DNA of 64,000 nucleotides. It comes from Neocallimastix lanati (nom. inval.) (Eukaryota > Neocallimastigomycota > Neocallimastigomycetes > Neocallimastigales > Neocallimastigaceae). The DNA lies in NCBI GenBank assembly GCA_016946835.1, contig JACVTC010000176.1:250782-314781 (forward strand), given 5' to 3'. Positions 1 through 12,424 of this stretch are shown one piece after another (within the stretch, counting starts at the first letter, position 1; each line of letters starts with the position of its first letter). Made by a program: the position numbers and the translations under genes. Below the pieces are notes generated by a model. That model was not told the DNA's origin and did no database searches. It saw nothing but the letters and a program-made list of their open reading frames with translations.

Positions 1-1925
1 TAAATTTTTAAATATTATCTAAATGTAAATGTTTTAATTACCAAGAAAAATTAATATTTAGAAACAAAATTAATTATTAAATATTCATATGGATTTATTA
101 TGATGTATAATGATATATTACATTTTAATATATCATATTAAATATATAATAATATATTGCAATTCGTGATACTGCACTGTTACTTCTATTAATTATACTC
201 TAATATTTTTAATTAATAGTTAATTATTATATTACATATCATATATTAAAATATAATTAAATAATAATACTATCATTATATCCTTTAGGCATTAAAATAA
301 ATACTAAGTCTTTACTATTATTTTTATTGATATTATTTATTATAAATGTAATCTAATTATTATTATTAAATACAATCTAGTTTTTATTATAAGTTTAATC
401 TTTCTTTTTTATAAATACAATCTTTTTATTATCAATTATACAATCCTTTTATTATTAATAATTATTAGTTATTAGGTTAAATACAATCTAGTTTTTATTA
501 TAAGTTTAATTTTTCTTTTTTATAAATACATTTTTTTTATTATTAATTATGCAATCTTTTTATTATTAATTATACAATCTTTTTATTATTAATTATACTA
601 TCTTTTTATTATCAATTATACAATCTTTTTATTATTAATTATTATCTTTTTATTATTAATCATACTATCTTTTTATTATCAATTCTACAATCTTTTAATT
701 CCATTTTATTATATATATATATATAGATTTTTTTTTTTTTTTTCTTTTTGTTATTAACGCAATATTTTTTATTCTTTCATATGTATAGATTTTTAATAGA
801 TTTTTAATAATACTAATTTAATTATAATACTTTCAATATTAATTAAATTAAATAAAATTTAAAGTTAATTAATATATTTTAAATTAGGAAGAAAAAAAAA
901 AATTTTTTTTTATTACAATTTTTATTAATTAAATTTTTATTGGTTAAAAGTAATAAAAATTTAATTATTTTATTCTATTTTATTTTATTAATTTTTATAT
1001 ATAAAATGATTTTTTTCATTTTATTTCTTTTTTTTTTTTTCTCTTTTCTTTTTTATTTTAAAAATTAAATAAAATAAAATAGAATAAAAAAATTGAATAA
1101 AAGTAATAAATGTTTTGATTTTTAATTTAAATTTAAAATCAATTCATTTAAAATAATTTAGTATATACTTTTAATTTAAAAATTTAAGATATTTAAAAAA
1201 AAATAATAATTAATTTTGTATATAAATAAAAATATTAATTAATTTTGTATATAAATAAATAATTAAAGTATTATATACCATATTTACTTAACGGTTCTGT
1301 TTTATACAAAAAAAATTAAACAAAAAAAGTTAAAAATATATACTTTGTAATTAAAAAGATAATAATAATAATAATAATAATAATTTTATAAACTTATATA
1401 TTATATATTAGAAAAATTAAAAAAAAACTAAAAATAGTAAAATAAATTTAGAATAAATTATTTATAATATAAATTTTTAAATTAAATAAACTAATAAACA
1501 TATAAAAAAGATAATTTAAGGAGAAAATATTGCAAAATAAAAATAAAAAAAAATAAATTTTAAATAATAAATTATAAAAATCTAGTAGTGATTTTAAAAT
1601 TAGAAGGGACTTTATATTATATTGTAGTATATCATCTAAAATAACCAATTACTTTTTTTTTTTTTTTTTTTTTTTGTAAAACGTAATTCTCTTCCATTAT
1701 TTAAAAAAAAAATACCTTTTTATTTTTCTTTTTTAATCATTTTTCAAAATTGTAAATAAACTTGCTATTCCTTAAAGTTAACACTATTAATATTATTAAT
1801 ATATAAAGTACTATAAAAATAATTTTACAAAAATAAAGAAATAAAATAAAAAAAAAATATCTACATATATATTTAATTAAAATAAAATAGATAAAATAAG
1901 AGATAAAATTAATATTATAATAAAA
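1..1925. other. AT-rich intergenic region, no gene seen
   Basis: This stretch is almost pure A/T and holds no credible coding region; the short hydrophobic reading frames in it come from T-rich sequence. It contains the minisatellite at 369-695, many homopolymer runs and an AAT run near 1360-1382. The last part, ending in an A-rich leader before the ATG at 1926, is presumably the promoter and 5' UTR of the PH-domain gene. No clear TATA or initiator could be singled out because the whole region is A/T. Confidence 0.7.
369..695. repeat. AT minisatellite, about 24-bp unit
   Basis: Imperfect tandem copies of a unit like ACAATCTTTTTATTATTAAT run through this region, interrupted by two copies (from about 369 and 480) of a longer segment containing TACAATCTAGTTTTTATTAT. 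The longer segments repeat with a period of about 111 bp, so the array is a two-level repeat. Confidence 0.7.
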
Positions 1926-3470
1926 ATGCCAACCAAAGCTAAAGTTAGACATAGAGTTACTTTCGCTCCAGACACTAAAACTGAAACTGAGCAATTAGAT
2001 TGCTTAGTTAGAGCTATTGAATTTAAAGGTCCGGGTATTGATGAATTATCAAATATGATTCAAAATATACATATCGGTTATACAGATAATAAAAGAAGAC
2101 AAAGTTTTGATAGTTCAACTATTATTGAGCAATTAAGAAATGCTTTAGATAGTATGCTAGATTCAGAACTTGCAGAAAATACGATTAAAACTTCTTCAAA
2201 TTGTGGAGGTTTAAAAGATGATATTACTTCCAAGGATAATTTAACAAATAATGAAAAACAGTTCAATGCTAATCATGACTCAGGAATTAATGATATTGGT
2301 TTAAAAAAGATAAAGAATGATGAAGTTTCACCACAAGCTAGAAGACGTGTCTCTGGTTTAATTAATAAGTTAGATACATGTATTAATGAACTTCAAAAAG
2401 TTACTGATACTATTGAAGAAGAAACAGCATCCGAGGTTCAAGCCTACCTTAGAAGCGATATGAAATCAAATAAAGAAGCCTTGCCATCAAAAAAAAATAA
2501 TAAATCATTTAACCTTTCTATTGATACCAATGTAAATAGAAACACAGAAAATCATTTCAATTCTACCGGTAACATCTTATTTAATGAACCATTGGATAAT
2601 GATTATTATAATGCTAATGCTACTGACTATTTATATAATGATCAAAATATGAATGCTTATGATTATTCATTAAATGAATCAAGATTAGATTTAATAAGAA
2701 GAGGTATCTTTGCTATTCCAAATCAACCTACCATTATGGAAGCTTGTTATTCTGGTTTTCTTCTTTCTTCAGTACTTACCGTTGTTGCTGATGAATGTTC
2801 CGTTCTTTACTTTGGTATTTTAACAGAAAATAATCTCTACTTCTATAATTCTACCAACGATAATGAACCAATGTTTGGAAGAATAGTGATTGATCAAAAT
2901 ACTAAAGTGTTCCCTATTACCACTCATGATAATCAAGGCTATTTAATTGAAATAATTGGTGTATATGTTTTACCAGATAATGAAGTCATAAATTCTAAAG
3001 TAAGAATAAAGTTTAATAGTAAGCAAGAAAGAAATATTTGGTATAAAGTGATCAAGACAACAGTTAACGATTGGAAAATTAAAAGTTCTTATGATAATAG
3101 TAATAATAATCCAAATCTTATCAATACTAATGGTACAAAGAAAAGACTTTCTTTCCTTTCTTCTATTCAACTTCAACCACTCTATTTAGAAAACACTCCA
3201 AAAAGGAGTGATTCCCTTCATAGAAATGAAAAACTTGTTACAAAGAAGACATCAGAGAGCTCAGAGGCCACATTAAAGTCTCCAGATTCTGCTGATACAG
3301 TAACGAATGTCGATTCCACTACTTTTATTTCATCTTCACCAACATCAGCTACTACTTTAACTTCAGAAGAAAGTTATGGTGGTGTTAATCCAAGTCAAAG
3401 TATTCTTTCAGCTCTTCATGTTTTAGAAGCTCTTGAACGTAAACGTACAAATCAAGAATTAAAGAAATAA
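1926..3470 (+). CDS. PH-domain-like protein, 514 aa, single exon
   Basis: This is an intact 514-codon ORF whose base composition is much richer than its flanks. The N-terminus is basic (MPTKAKVRHRVTFAPD). A Ser/Asn-rich low-complexity stretch covers roughly residues 85-260. A compact mixed alpha/beta segment at about residues 270-385 reads like a pleckstrin-homology fold: a hydrophobic start (YSGFLL), alternating strands (VLYFGILTENNLYFY), and a C-terminal helix with the usual Trp (QERNIWYKVIKTTVNDW). A Ser/Thr-rich tail and a Leu/Glu-rich final helix (about 495-510) follow. PH domains usually bind phosphoinositides or proteins at membranes, so a membrane-proximal regulatory role is possible; the specific family is not recognised. 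No introns are needed. The start ATG follows an A-rich leader, as in other genes here. Confidence 0.75.
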   Translation: MPTKAKVRHRVTFAPDTKTETEQLDCLVRAIEFKGPGIDELSNMIQNIHIGYTDNKRRQSFDSSTIIEQLRNALDSMLDSELAENTIKTSSNCGGLKDDITSKDNLTNNEKQFNANHDSGINDIGLKKIKNDEVSPQARRRVSGLINKLDTCINELQKVTDTIEEETASEVQAYLRSDMKSNKEALPSKKNNKSFNLSIDTNVNRNTENHFNSTGNILFNEPLDNDYYNANATDYLYNDQNMNAYDYSLNESRLDLIRRGIFAIPNQPTIMEACYSGFLLSSVLTVVADECSVLYFGILTENNLYFYNSTNDNEPMFGRIVIDQNTKVFPITTHDNQGYLIEIIGVYVLPDNEVINSKVRIKFNSKQERNIWYKVIKTTVNDWKIKSSYDNSNNNPNLINTNGTKKRLSFLSSIQLQPLYLENTPKRSDSLHRNEKLVTKKTSESSEATLKSPDSADTVTNVDSTTFISSSPTSATTLTSEESYGGVNPSQSILSALHVLEALERKRTNQELKK

Positions 3471-4417
3471 TTAAAATGAAAAAAAAATGATAATAAAAAA
3501 TTAAAATTAAAAAATAAATCATTAATTAATTTTTGTACAAAGAAAGTTTGATTATTAAATAAAAATCAAAAAAAAAAAAAAAAAAAAAAAAGTTGTTAAA
3601 TAAATAAATACAACAATACAATTATTTAAGCAGTTTATAAATAATATTCTTCATGAACCAATGCAATACCATTAATTGAATTCTATTATTATTATTAAAA
3701 GGTTTGATATTTTTTAAGTAATAATAATAATGAAAAAAAAAATACTAATAATAATAATAATAATAAAGATAAACTATAATAAAAAAATAAGAATAAAAAA
3801 TAAAAAAATTTTAAAATATTCTATTTAATATATATTAAAGGAATAAATATAAAAATTTTTTTATCTTTTTTTTTTTTTTTTTTTTATTTTTCATTTACTA
3901 TTATTATTATTATTATTATTTGTTTTTTTAAATCCCCTCCACTACTACCGTTTTAATTTTTTTATATATTTTTTAACCTCAATATTTATTTAATATAAAA
4001 TAATATATATATATATAGTATTTTGTATATAAGAATAAAAAAATCCAAATAGTATAAAAAAAAAAATTAAAATAATTTAAAAAAAAAGAAAAAAAAGAAA
4101 AAAAAATTAAAGAAAGAAAAAATAAATTATAAAAGTTGCTAGCGATGAAGTAATTTCTTTTTTACTTCTTTTCCTTTTTTCTTTTTTTTTTTTTTAAAAA
4201 AAATATATATTTATATCTTATAATTTTTAATAAAAATAAAAAAAATGAAAATAAAAAATAAAAATAAAAATAAAAATAAAAAAAAATATAAATATAAATA
4301 TAAATAAAAATATAAAAATAAAAATATAAGTAAAAATTAAATCTATAAATTTTCTTGCATATTAATATTCTTCCCATTTCTATATAATTTTTAATAAAAT
4401 AATAATAATAATAATAA

Positions 4418-4468
<51 letters not shown>

Positions 4469-4621
4469 AATAAGTGAAAATATAAAATTAAAAATAAAAA
4501 TAAAAATAAAAATAAAATTTTATATCTAATATAAATTAAAAAAAAATAGTAGTAATAAATTAAATAAAAAAAAATAGAAAAAGTTCAAAAAAAAAAAAAA
4601 AATTAAGATTTAAAAAAATAT
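3471..4621. other. Intergenic A/T low-complexity sequence
   Basis: Nothing coding is visible. The region holds the 3' flank of the PH gene, AAT runs (about 3748-3766), an AATA tetranucleotide run (about 4418-4470) and several poly(A)/poly(T) tracts. A 71-codon minus-strand ORF here is a translation artefact of A-rich sequence. Confidence 0.7.
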
Positions 4622-4699
4622 ACTATGTTAAATATAACACTTTAAAATCAGAAATGATATTTATATTATTTTATTATGTGTATATTTATTTTTATTTTA

Positions 4700-4748
<49 letters not shown>

Positions 4749-4903
4749 TAAAGAAAGATCTTATCCATTTAAAAATAGGTACATTACATGTTATTTAAAA
4801 TTATTTTCTATAGTCGTCTAATAGTGTTGGTAACATTTAGCGTGACAACGGGCATTAGATTATCGAATAAAAATATTTTTTACACTTTATAATGTAGAAT
4901 AAT
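4622..4903 (+). repeat. Dispersed repeat family, copy 1
   Basis: This sequence aligns piecewise, in the same order, with 11451-11735. Shared blocks include TTAAATATAACACTT, AATCAGAAATGAT, CATGTTA, GGTAACATTTA/GGTGACATTTA, and ATCGAATAAAAATATTTT followed by an ACAC and an AATGTAG element. The copies are clearly diverged, with indels. No open frame runs through it, so it is a non-coding or decayed repeat. A LINE fragment interrupts it at 4904. Confidence 0.65.
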
Positions 4904-5349
4904 TTAATTCATAGTCTTGCTTTATATTATGCTCCTCTCTTTGATTCAAATAAAAGCAGATGCTCTAAAGCTCAAAAAAATTATGAATAGAGGACTTTAT
5001 TGGAGTTTATGGATTTAAATCTTGTAATTCATATATTAATCTCTATGATATTACTCGTGAATTGGGAATACCCTATCTTTCAGCTATCTGTGCTATATCT
5101 CAATTACGCTGCTTTTAGAAAATAGAAAAGCTCATCATGTATTATATTATTAATCATCTCACTAAATAATATTCCTACTATGTCACATTACTCATGGACT
5201 AAAGAATCAAGGACTTTGGATAAGAAATTAAATGGTAAAAAAAAAAAAAAAAAATGAAATAAATAAAAAAAAAAAAAAAAAAGTTTTATTTGAGAAAAAG
5301 AGATGGCTTCAAACACTCAAAAGCTAAAAAAAAAAAAATGTAGAAATGA
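4904..5349 (+). pseudogene. LINE-type non-LTR retrotransposon fragment (3' end of ORF2) with A-rich tail
   Basis: Translation in shifting frames gives pieces typical of the end of a LINE reverse transcriptase ORF: LKLKKIMNRGLYWSLW, then ITRELGIPYLSAICAISQLR (compare the common 'ELGIPPL...A..ARAR' block after the RT domain), then PTMSHYSWTKESRTLDKKL (compare 'NP...S..SW......WLKK'). Several stops and frame changes show it is dead. A-rich runs follow at 5239-5280 and 5326-5338. It is flanked by an 8-bp direct repeat AGAATAAT (4896-4903 and 5350-5357) that looks like a target duplication. The family assignment rests on pattern memory of LINE proteins. Confidence 0.6.
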
Positions 5350-5352
5350 AGA

Positions 5353-5448
5353 ATAATATTACAATGTAATTAAACACATAATATATATAGTAATTTAAAT
5401 TTTATAGAAAAATTGAAATAAATCAATCCCTCTTTAAATATAAATATA

Positions 5449-5513
<65 letters not shown>

Positions 5514-5622
5514 ATATTACAATGTAATTAAACACATAATATATATAGTAATTTAAATTTTATAGAAAAATTGAAAATAAATCAATCCCTCTTTAAATAT
5601 AAATATATCTTTAAAAAAAAAA
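5353..5622. repeat. Tandem duplication of about 100 bp, each copy ending in poly(A)
   Basis: The segment starting AATATTACAATGTAATTAAA and ending in AAATATATCTTTAAAA occurs twice (5353-5453 and 5513-5614) with one visible indel. The first copy is followed by about 58 A, the second by a shorter A run. The first 17 bp (ACAATGTAATTAAACAC) also occur at 11732-11748, downstream of copy 2 of the dispersed repeat. Confidence 0.85.
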
Positions 5623-6740
5623 AAAAAAAAATTGTAGTTTAAATTAAAAAAAAATAAAATAAAATAAAATAAAATAAAAAGAATTGGAAATAGAGAATTA
5701 TTATTATAATAAATTTGAATTAATAATTGGACTATTAAAGTTAGGAATCATTCATTATTGTATTTAGACTAAAAATTATATTTAAAAAAAAAAAAAATAA
5801 AAAAAATAAAAAAATAAAAAAATTTATTCTAAGGTCAATCTCTAAAAAATATTCACAATTTTCTCTTTTAAATTTTAATATTATTTTTTTTGTTTTTGTT
5901 TTTGTTTTTGTTTTTTCTTTTGATTGAACGAATTAAATATGGATTGTATTTAAATTTGGATATGGAACCGTAATGTAAAAAAAAAAAAAAAAAAAAAAGA
6001 AAACTGGTGTCAGAAAATTATTACAACCTGTTACCCTTAATAGTGATGTGGTAAGTTGAATAAAAACAAATATACCTTAGTTTTAAGCACAAGGGGATAC
6101 TTTTATTTCCTAAATAGGAAAAATTTAGGTTAAAAAAAAAGGAAAAAATTCATTCAATTTGTTGTTGTTGACGAAAAAAATTTTTTGGGAGTATTTCGTT
6201 TATTTTATTTTATTTTATACTTTATTTTATTTTATTTTTTATTTATTTTTTATGTTTTATTTTATTTCTTTTTTATTTTTGATCATTTATTAATGTGTTA
6301 CAATGTGGCTTGTAAAAAAATGAATAGGAATAGGGTTAAATTTATTTTTATTTTTATTTTTTTTTTTTTTTTTAATTTAAAAACATTTACAGTAAAAAAT
6401 ATATATATAATATATATATAATAAAGTAATAAAATAAAAAAAAAAATAATAAATAAAAAATAAAAAAAAATAAATAATAAAGTAAAATAAAAAATATAAA
6501 AAAATAAATAATAAAGTAAAATATAAAATATAAAAAAAAAAAAAAAAAGAATAAAATATAAAATATGATAAAAAAGAATAAATAATAAAGTAAAATATAA
6601 AATAAAATAAAAAATAAAAAAAAAAAAAAAAAAAAAAAAAAAAGAATAAAATAAAATATAGGATAAAAAAAAAATAGATTAAAACAAAAAAAAATTAAAA
6701 AATAAAAAATAAAAATTTTAATTTAAAATATTTATAATAA
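5623..6740. other. Intergenic A/T sequence, no gene seen
   Basis: This region is dominated by AAAAT and AATAA runs, for example 6420-6720, and homopolymers. A slightly more complex patch at 5930-6130 shows no open frame or RNA fold that I recognise. Downstream it abuts the FLYWCH-MULE relic. Confidence 0.65.
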
Positions 6741-8158
6741 ATGGATGATCAATTAGAAATAAGTGAACTAATAAAGAAAAAAACCAAATCATTGTAAATA
6801 GAAAATATAAATTTAATTTATGGTATATAACGAATAATACAAAAATATTCAAATGTACTAAATATAAAATAGTTAAAAAATGTAAATCTTACATTATTCT
6901 AAATGATAATAATAAAGTAATAAAATATGAAAACAAACATACTCATCCAGGAAAAGAATATGATGCATCTGTATCAATAGTAAAACATAAAATGAAAAAT
7001 GAAATTAGAAAAACCTCAATCCTATTTGATATAAATCCAAAACATATATATAATGAAATATCTGAAAAAATTGGATTGATATGCCTTGAATATAATTCAA
7101 TTAAATCCCAAATATCAAGATATATAAAAAAACAACTACCTCCAGATATATCAAAATTTAATGAAATTCCAGATAAATCTGAATATTGTATAAACGAAAG
7201 AGATGAAAATTTTATGATATACAAAAATTCTAATATTATAATTTTTCAATCATCATTCCCCATTCCAAACAGAATTGTTTATTAAATACAACAAAAATAT
7301 GTTTGCTGATGGTACATTTTATATTGCACCAATATTTGGTTATCAAGTGTTTATAACAAGAGTATTTGCTCCAGAAATAAATAGTTTTTATACTACATCA
7401 CTATCTATATTAAATAATAAAGAACAAGCAACCTATGAATTGTTATTTGAAGAATTAAAAAAGAATAAAAGTAAATATAATAATAATATTATAGTTTTAC
7501 CAAAAATTTTTCGTTGTGATTTTGAAAAAAGTATATCCAATGCTTCCATTAAAATATTTCATAATATTACTATTAAATATTGTGTATGGCATTATAAAAG
7601 ATCGTTAGAAGTTCAAAAAAAATAAATTATGTTATAATGAAGTTGAAAATAATCATAAAATTTATTTGTTATATAAAGCTATTACAAATTTTCCTTTTAT
7701 AAATCCTGAATATATATTTGATATTTATAATTATATTAAAATTATATGTCAAATATATAATTATTTCAATTTTTTAAATTTTTTGGAATATTTTAATAAG
7801 ACTTATTTATATAAATATGATATTCAATATTGGAATTATTATAACGATATAAACCACATAACAAATAATGCTTCAGAATCTTTTAACAATTATTTAAAAA
7901 AATTGTTTTACAAAAAACCTTCTTTCTATGAATTGATTTATCATTTAAAAAGAGAAGAATCTTTATCTTACAATAATTACAAAAGGAAAATTGAAGGAGT
8001 TTGGAAAAAAAAAAAAATATTAACAAAAACTGATGAAATCAATGATTTCATTAAAAAATACAAAAAAAAAGGAATCCGAATTAATTGATAAAAAATGTGA
8101 TAAAAATGATATCATTGATTTATGGTATAAATGTTTAATAGAATTAAACACACTCTAA
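6741..8158 (+). pseudogene. Decayed FLYWCH-MULE transposase
   Basis: Joined across frames, this encodes a Mutator-like transposase. A FLYWCH-type zinc finger lies at about 6810-6960 (Trp in YKFNLWY, Cys in FKCTKY, Cys in KKCKSYI, paired His in KHTHP). The catalytic part follows: MFADGTFYIAP (first Asp, near 7302), RCDFEKSISNA (second Asp, near 7520), CVWHYKRSL (the MULE CxxH) and NNASESFNNYL (likely catalytic Glu, near 7875). The gene is broken by an early stop at about 6795, a frame change near 7265 and another near 7620, and again at the extreme 3' end. MULE transposases move DNA by a DDE cut-and-paste reaction; this copy cannot make a full protein. No terminal inverted repeats were found at its flanks. 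A shorter relative lies at 43021-43260. Confidence 0.8.
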
Positions 8159-8207
8159 ATTTATAAATAATAATTAACTAGAATATATATAGTTTAAATT
8201 ATATTTA

Positions 8208-8345
8208 TATCAATATCAATTTATTTTATTAATATCAATATTAATTTATTTTATTAATATCAATATCAAAATATTTTATTAATATCAATATCAAAATATT
8301 TTATTAATATCAATATCAAAATATTTTATTAATATCAATATCAAT
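8208..8345. repeat. Minisatellite with about 28-bp unit
   Basis: About five tandem copies of a unit like TTATTAATATCAATATCAAA are present. The early copies differ slightly from the later, nearly identical ones. It lies just downstream of the MULE relic. Confidence 0.8.
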
Positions 8346-8868
8346 ATTTAAATTTTGTTAATAATAAATATTTAATATTATAATAAATTTTATTCTATTA
8401 TTTAATTAATTTAATAATAAAATATATAATTTTATTTATTTTATTTAAATAAAATAAAATGGAAAGGTTTTATTATTAAAATATTTAATAATAAAATATA
8501 ATAATAAAATAAAATTAAAAAAAAAATAAAAATAAAATAAAATTCTTAACAGAAAACTTATCTATTCTTTTATTTATTCTTTTTTTTTGCTTTTATTTTA
8601 TTTTTTTAATGCTAAAATACATTTATTCTTTTATTTATTCTTTTTTTTTTTTGTTTTTATTTTATTTTTTTAATGCTAAAATACAATAAATAAAAATATA
8701 CGTTGAAAATAGTGGCGTATTACATATATTATACACATTGTACAAAATTTTATGATGATTATACATAAATTATGTCGAAATGCTTCATCTTTTTTTTTTT
8801 TTTTTTTTTTATTAATTCATGTGAAAAATCATTATACACTGATTAAAGGGAAGATTTCGATGATAATA

Positions 8869-8872
8869 ACAT

Positions 8873-8935
<63 letters not shown>

Positions 8936-8985
8936 TTCATTCATTCATTCATTCATTTATTTATTTATTTATTATGTATTGTATC
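8869..8985. repeat. TTTA/TTCA tetranucleotide microsatellite
   Basis: A continuous run of TTTA units contains a short internal block of TTCA units (about 8937-8957). It generates repetitive YLFI-type frames that are not genes. Confidence 0.9.
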
Positions 8986-9379
8986 TCCTTCTTAATGGAA
9001 ATGAAGTATAATGAAATCCTTTTAAAAAGATAGGTTCAGGAGAAAAGAAGATGTTTTTTTTTTTTTTATTAATAAATAATAATTTTTCAATATCACCACC
9101 TTCATTATAGTCCCCTTCTTCTTCTTCTTCTTCTTCTTTTTCCCGATTTCATATATCATATTTTGTGGGGAGGCTCTGTAAAATACCTTACCAATGTAAT
9201 GTTATGTCTGTCTGTTAAGATTAGTGATTTTCTTTTTTTTTTTTTTTTTACAGTAAAGTATGTTTATATATATATATATAAACATAATATTTTATATATA
9301 TTTTTATATTTTATATAAAATTTTTGTTTTTAAAATTAGAAAATGTTACTATTAATGATAAATGAGTCCTAAATTTTCA

Positions 9380-9410
<31 letters not shown>

Positions 9411-9510
9411 TTTTTGATTTTTCATTTGCTTTAAATGTAAATGTGGAAATCCAAGTAATAAAAGATGGATCCATCCATCCTTCTGTTCCTTTTTCCTTCC
9501 CTTTCCTCTC

Positions 9511-9542
<32 letters not shown>

Positions 9543-10078
9543 TGACCGGTCTCTTCTTCCTCTATATTCTTTATAAAAAAAAATTTTTTTTTTCTTTATA
9601 TAAATATATATATATATTAAATTCTTTATTTTATATATAGTTCTTAAAATTGTTAGGTCAGGTTAAATTATAAGGAATTATATATTAATATGAATTGTAA
9701 GGATGGGCTAGCTTATCATAAATTAGGTCAACATCTTCCTCTATTCCTAATTCTTTATTAAATCTTCATTTAAAAAAATATATGTATATATCAATTTTAT
9801 CAATAGATTTATTATATTTATACATTTTTCTATCTTTCATTTCATTTTTTTTTTTTTATTATTATTATTTTCTTTTCTAAATTTATCTATTGGGGGTGAC
9901 CTTTACTCTTTAATTTATTTTTATGCAGTTGAATAAATATTAAAAATAAAATAAAAATGAAATGAAATGAAATGAATACAATAATATTATACCGTTGGAT
10001 ACTACAACTAACGACTACTGCATTACCTATGGCTACCTTTGTTTTATGATAGTAAAGGAAAGAAATAATAATTTTATT

Positions 10079-10113
<35 letters not shown>

Positions 10114-10462
10114 ATTATTAAAAAGGTCCAAATAAAAACATAATAATTTAATGATGATAAAGTTCAAAAAAAAAAAAATTTCTATATATTGTAGCGAATT
10201 GGAAAATTATAAAAAAAAAAAAAAAAAAAAAAGGAGTTAGGATTAACATTTCAAGCTTTCATAAGATTTGATATATGATATTTAATGTAAATAAAAAATA
10301 AAAAAAAAAAAATAAAATAAAAAATAAAAAAAAAAATAAAATAAAAATAAAATAAAAAAGAAATAGAAGAGATAATAACCATCCACTTAATAGATTTATA
10401 TCTTTAAAAATGTCTTTGGTTTTCATTTGTTAGAGATTATTATTTAATTAAATATACTAATG

Positions 10463-10515
<53 letters not shown>

Positions 10516-11397
10516 AGACGAGACAACATTATTTGTAACTTAGAAAAAAAATGGTATAAATACAAATAGAAAATAGTATAACTAGGTCTCTATCAACCAA
10601 TAGAATTAAAATAATTAAAATAAATAATAATATAATAATAAATGATATAATTGATTTTGATGCCATGATGTCAATGTCAGTAGTTATTGCTTAATTCGTA
10701 GTTTCTTTTTTTTAAAAAAAAAAAAAAAAAAAAAAATCAGAGCAAATGAAAGAATATCTATTTATATATATTAAGTAAACTTTTTAATTGATATAAAATA
10801 AAACAGATAATGAAGGTAATGAAGTCAATGTACCATTCATATATGTATATATATGCATATATAGATAAATAAGAAAAGTGGAATCAATAATATATATTTA
10901 TATATATATGTCTTAATGGTAACACAGTATTGTTAATATGACAAATTCACATATAAAAAAAAAAAAAAAAAAAAAAAGGTACAATAAAATGTTTAATTAA
11001 ACAGAAAGATAATTATATTTTATATTCTGTTATTTTTTAAATTAAAAAAGAAATCAAAATTTATAATAAAAATATATATAATAAAATAAAAATGTTTCAG
11101 AAATAAGAAATTAGTATAATTTATTTAGAATTAAGGTTTTAATTATGTCAATTTCATAATTAATCATTAAATTAATATATATATATATTATTATTATTAA
11201 TTATAACATTATAACTTTTTATTATAATTTTTATTATTAGAATAAAAAATAACACTCTAATTAAAGATGGTTCACTAAATATTAGATTTGAATAATGCTA
11301 GATGCTATTAATATCTATATATATGTACATATATAGATATTAATATATCTTTAATTAAACAATTATTGATAATAAATTTTAAATAATAACTAGGTAG

Positions 11398-11447
<50 letters not shown>

Positions 11448-11450
11448 AAA
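8986..11450. other. Gene-free A/T region
   Basis: There is no coding region or RNA gene. Visible features are TTC repeats (9117-9138), TA runs (9380-9400, 10481-10509), several poly(A)/poly(T) runs of 20-40 bases, and a natural palindrome at about 11311-11350 with arms reading TATTAATATCTATATAT. A few patches of moderate complexity (9650-9730, 9990-10050, 10660-10700) show nothing recognisable. Confidence 0.65.
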
Positions 11451-11760
11451 TAATATATTAAATATAACACTTAAAAATCAGAAATGATAACTTTTATTTT
11501 ATTATATGTTGTTGTTTTTTTTTTTTACTTATTATTTTATTACATGTACATTAAGAAAAGACCAAATTACCAAAATTCACTTTAAGAATATAATCATTTC
11601 ATGTTACTGATAATCATTTTACTACAAAAGCCTAACATTATTTGGTGACATTTAATGTTACACTACATTATACGGATACTATCGAATAAAAATATTTTAA
11701 CACATAATAATGTAGTGTAAGTATAATGTACAATGTAATTAAACACCAAACTACAATATT
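11451..11760 (+). repeat. Dispersed repeat family, copy 2 (uninterrupted)
   Basis: This is the diverged relative of 4622-4903. Here the ATCGAATAAAAATATTTT block is followed by an AATGTAG element and, within about 20 bp, by ACAATGTAATTAAACAC. In copy 1 a LINE fragment separates those parts. The copy also has a stem of 11 perfect pairs: CACTACATTAT (about 11660) with ATAATGTAGTG (about 11707). No coding capacity is seen. Confidence 0.6.
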
Positions 11761-12306
11761 TAACATAATAAAAAAAAAATAATAATAAGGATTAGAACAT
11801 ATAGCTACAAAAAATACAATTATACTAAAAAAAAACAAAGATTCATACAAAAACTTTAAATTTTTTGTATAAATCTTTTATTATTATTATTTATAATAAT
11901 TATTAATTATAATTATTATTATTATTATTATTATTTATAATTATTATTATTTATAATTATTATTATTATTATAATTATTATTATTATTATTATTATTATT
12001 ATTGAAATAAAAGTTTTTTTTTTTATATTTATTTATTGTTCATTAACTTTTTCATTTACTAAATTATTTATAAATTTATTTATCCAATTATTAATTTATT
12101 TATTCATCTATTAATTCAATTTTTTTATTTATTTATTTATTTACTTAATTATATGTTTATTTAATTTTATAGTTATTGATTTATGGATTTATCTCATTTA
12201 TGGAATGCGGCATTGTTCATTTCTTGTTATTGTTTTTTCTTTTTTTCTTTTTTTTTTTTTTTTTTTATCACGTCCGCAATAATTCAAACGGTCATCATCA
12301 AAACAA

Positions 12307-12307
<1 letters not shown>

Positions 12308-12368
<61 letters not shown>

Positions 12369-12369
12369 C

Positions 12370-12421
<52 letters not shown>
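12308..12421. repeat. AAT trinucleotide microsatellite
   Basis: About 18 and 19 AAT units are separated by a short AACA interruption at 12365-12369. Frames through it give poly-Asn or poly-Ile and are not taken as genes. Confidence 0.9.

Positions 12422-12424
<3 letters not shown>

Noticed and set aside
4162-4377. Hydrophobic or Lys/Asn-rich short ORFs in T- or A-rich DNA (also at 1448, 6185, 12176, 12955, 19657, 26615, 27971 and 36969)
   Set aside because: Their composition follows directly from homopolymer and simple-repeat sequence and they show no domain, start context or conservation signal.
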